Positions 63,674 to 64,000 of a stretch of DNA of 64,000 nucleotides are shown in pieces. The notes under the pieces were generated by a model. The model ran no database searches and was not told the origin of the DNA. It worked only from the letters and a program-made list of their open reading frames with translations. Position 1 is the first letter of the stretch. Each line of letters begins with the position of its first letter. Source of the stretch: Neptunitalea lumnitzerae (GTDB taxonomy: Bacteria; Bacteroidota; Bacteroidia; Flavobacteriales; Flavobacteriaceae); the NCBI RefSeq assembly GCF_027924185.1, contig NZ_BRVO01000002.1, positions 310,001 through 374,000 on the forward strand, read 5' to 3'. The position numbers were made by a program, and so were the translations under genes.

Positions 63674-64000
63674 TTAGATGCTTTTTTGCATTTTATATTC
63701 TTCAGAGGAATCTCCGTTTGGAGAAAAGGTAACTATGGAGTCTATAATTTGAAACCCGTTTTTAAGATAAATGGCAAGGCTGTTTTTATTTTGTTGATTC
63801 ACCATGAGTTCAATAGTAGGAATTCTATGAGCTGATGCAAGTTGATACACATATTCCAAAGCTAATTTGCCTATTTTTAAACCACGAAAGGATTGTAATA
63901 CATATAACTTGCTTAAAATCAATTTCTCTTTTACTAGTTGAACACCTAAATAGCCTGTATTTTGATCATTGAACTGTAAAAGAAAATAGCGGAAGTGCTC
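63674..64000 (-). CDS. GNAT-family N-acetyltransferase (5' end beyond window)
   Basis: 109 codons open to the window edge on the minus strand. The acetyl-CoA-binding core is visible: LYVLQSFRGLKIGKLALEYV, then IELMVNQQNKNSLAIYLKNGFQII. Substrate unknown. The apparent start at 63922 is a TTG inside the domain, so the gene begins outside the window. Confidence 0.82.
   Translation of the reverse strand, partial: EHFRYFLLQFNDQNTGYLGVQLVKEKLILSKLYVLQSFRGLKIGKLALEYVYQLASAHRIPTIELMVNQQNKNSLAIYLKNGFQIIDSIVTFSPNGDSSEEYKMQKSI

Noticed and set aside
1-64000. tRNA, rRNA or riboswitch genes
   Set aside because: No cloverleaf, conserved rRNA stretch or known riboswitch core was recognised by eye; a covariance search was not possible.

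Overview
The window looks like a Flavobacteriaceae (Bacteroidota) chromosome. The evidence is: AT-rich sequence, a SusC/SusD polysaccharide-utilisation locus, type 9 secretion (T9SS) C-terminal sorting signals, a LytS/LytTR two-component pair, Bacteroidota-type -7 boxes (TAnnTTTG) in front of many genes, and relics of a Bacteroidetes-type conjugative transposon (traM, traN). No rRNA, tRNA or CRISPR array was seen.

Layout. 1-5.1 kb: 3' part of a photolyase-like gene, an alpha/beta hydrolase, a class C beta-lactamase-type serine hydrolase and orphan hypotheticals. 5.2-6.9 kb: an ArsR regulator with a palindromic operator, and a luciferase-like monooxygenase cut by a rearrangement. 7.2-10.8 kb: accessory zone with two cassette-like genes in repeated flanks, plus relics of traN and of a Fic gene. 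10.8-28.4 kb: a polysaccharide-utilisation locus made of a propeller/Y_Y_Y/LuxR regulator facing SusC, SusD, GH30, a SusE-like binding protein, a second GH30, a large SGNH esterase and GH3; beta-1,6- or mixed beta-1,3/1,6-glucan is the best guess for its substrate. 28.5-36.1 kb: a redox block (NmrA-type reductase, FrnE-like thiol protein, membrane-anchored PNPOx-like flavoprotein, RnfD, RnfC, TetR) lying between two direct copies of a helicase-loader relic. 36.1-40.2 kb: second accessory zone with a hypothetical cassette, an attC-like hairpin, an ASCH protein overlapping a PIN-GNAT-PUA fusion, and decayed traM/traN. 40.4-45.3 kb: TetR and AraC regulators with small membrane proteins and short-chain dehydrogenases. 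45.5-53.3 kb: LytS/LytTR pair followed by a tripartite RND efflux operon. 53.4-56.2 kb: a small unknown protein, a membrane nucleotide cyclase and a complete Fic AMP-transferase. 56.2-60.8 kb: GAF/PAS sensor and an OsmC-thioredoxin-thioredoxin reductase-AhpD thiol/peroxide operon. 60.9-64 kb: T9SS-secreted FG-GAP protein, TIGR03032-type protein and a partial GNAT.

Most striking are two units. (1) The redox block has only RnfC and RnfD. RnfD lacks the Thr expected at the usual flavin site, while a neighbouring membrane-anchored PNPOx-like protein carries an RnfG-style DAISGAS motif. The block's two homologous control regions suggest one TetR regulon. (2) The PIN-GNAT-PUA/ASCH operon sits among decayed transposon genes and has the look of an uncharacterised RNA- or tRNA-targeting toxin or defence unit. 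Both are sequence-based hypotheses.
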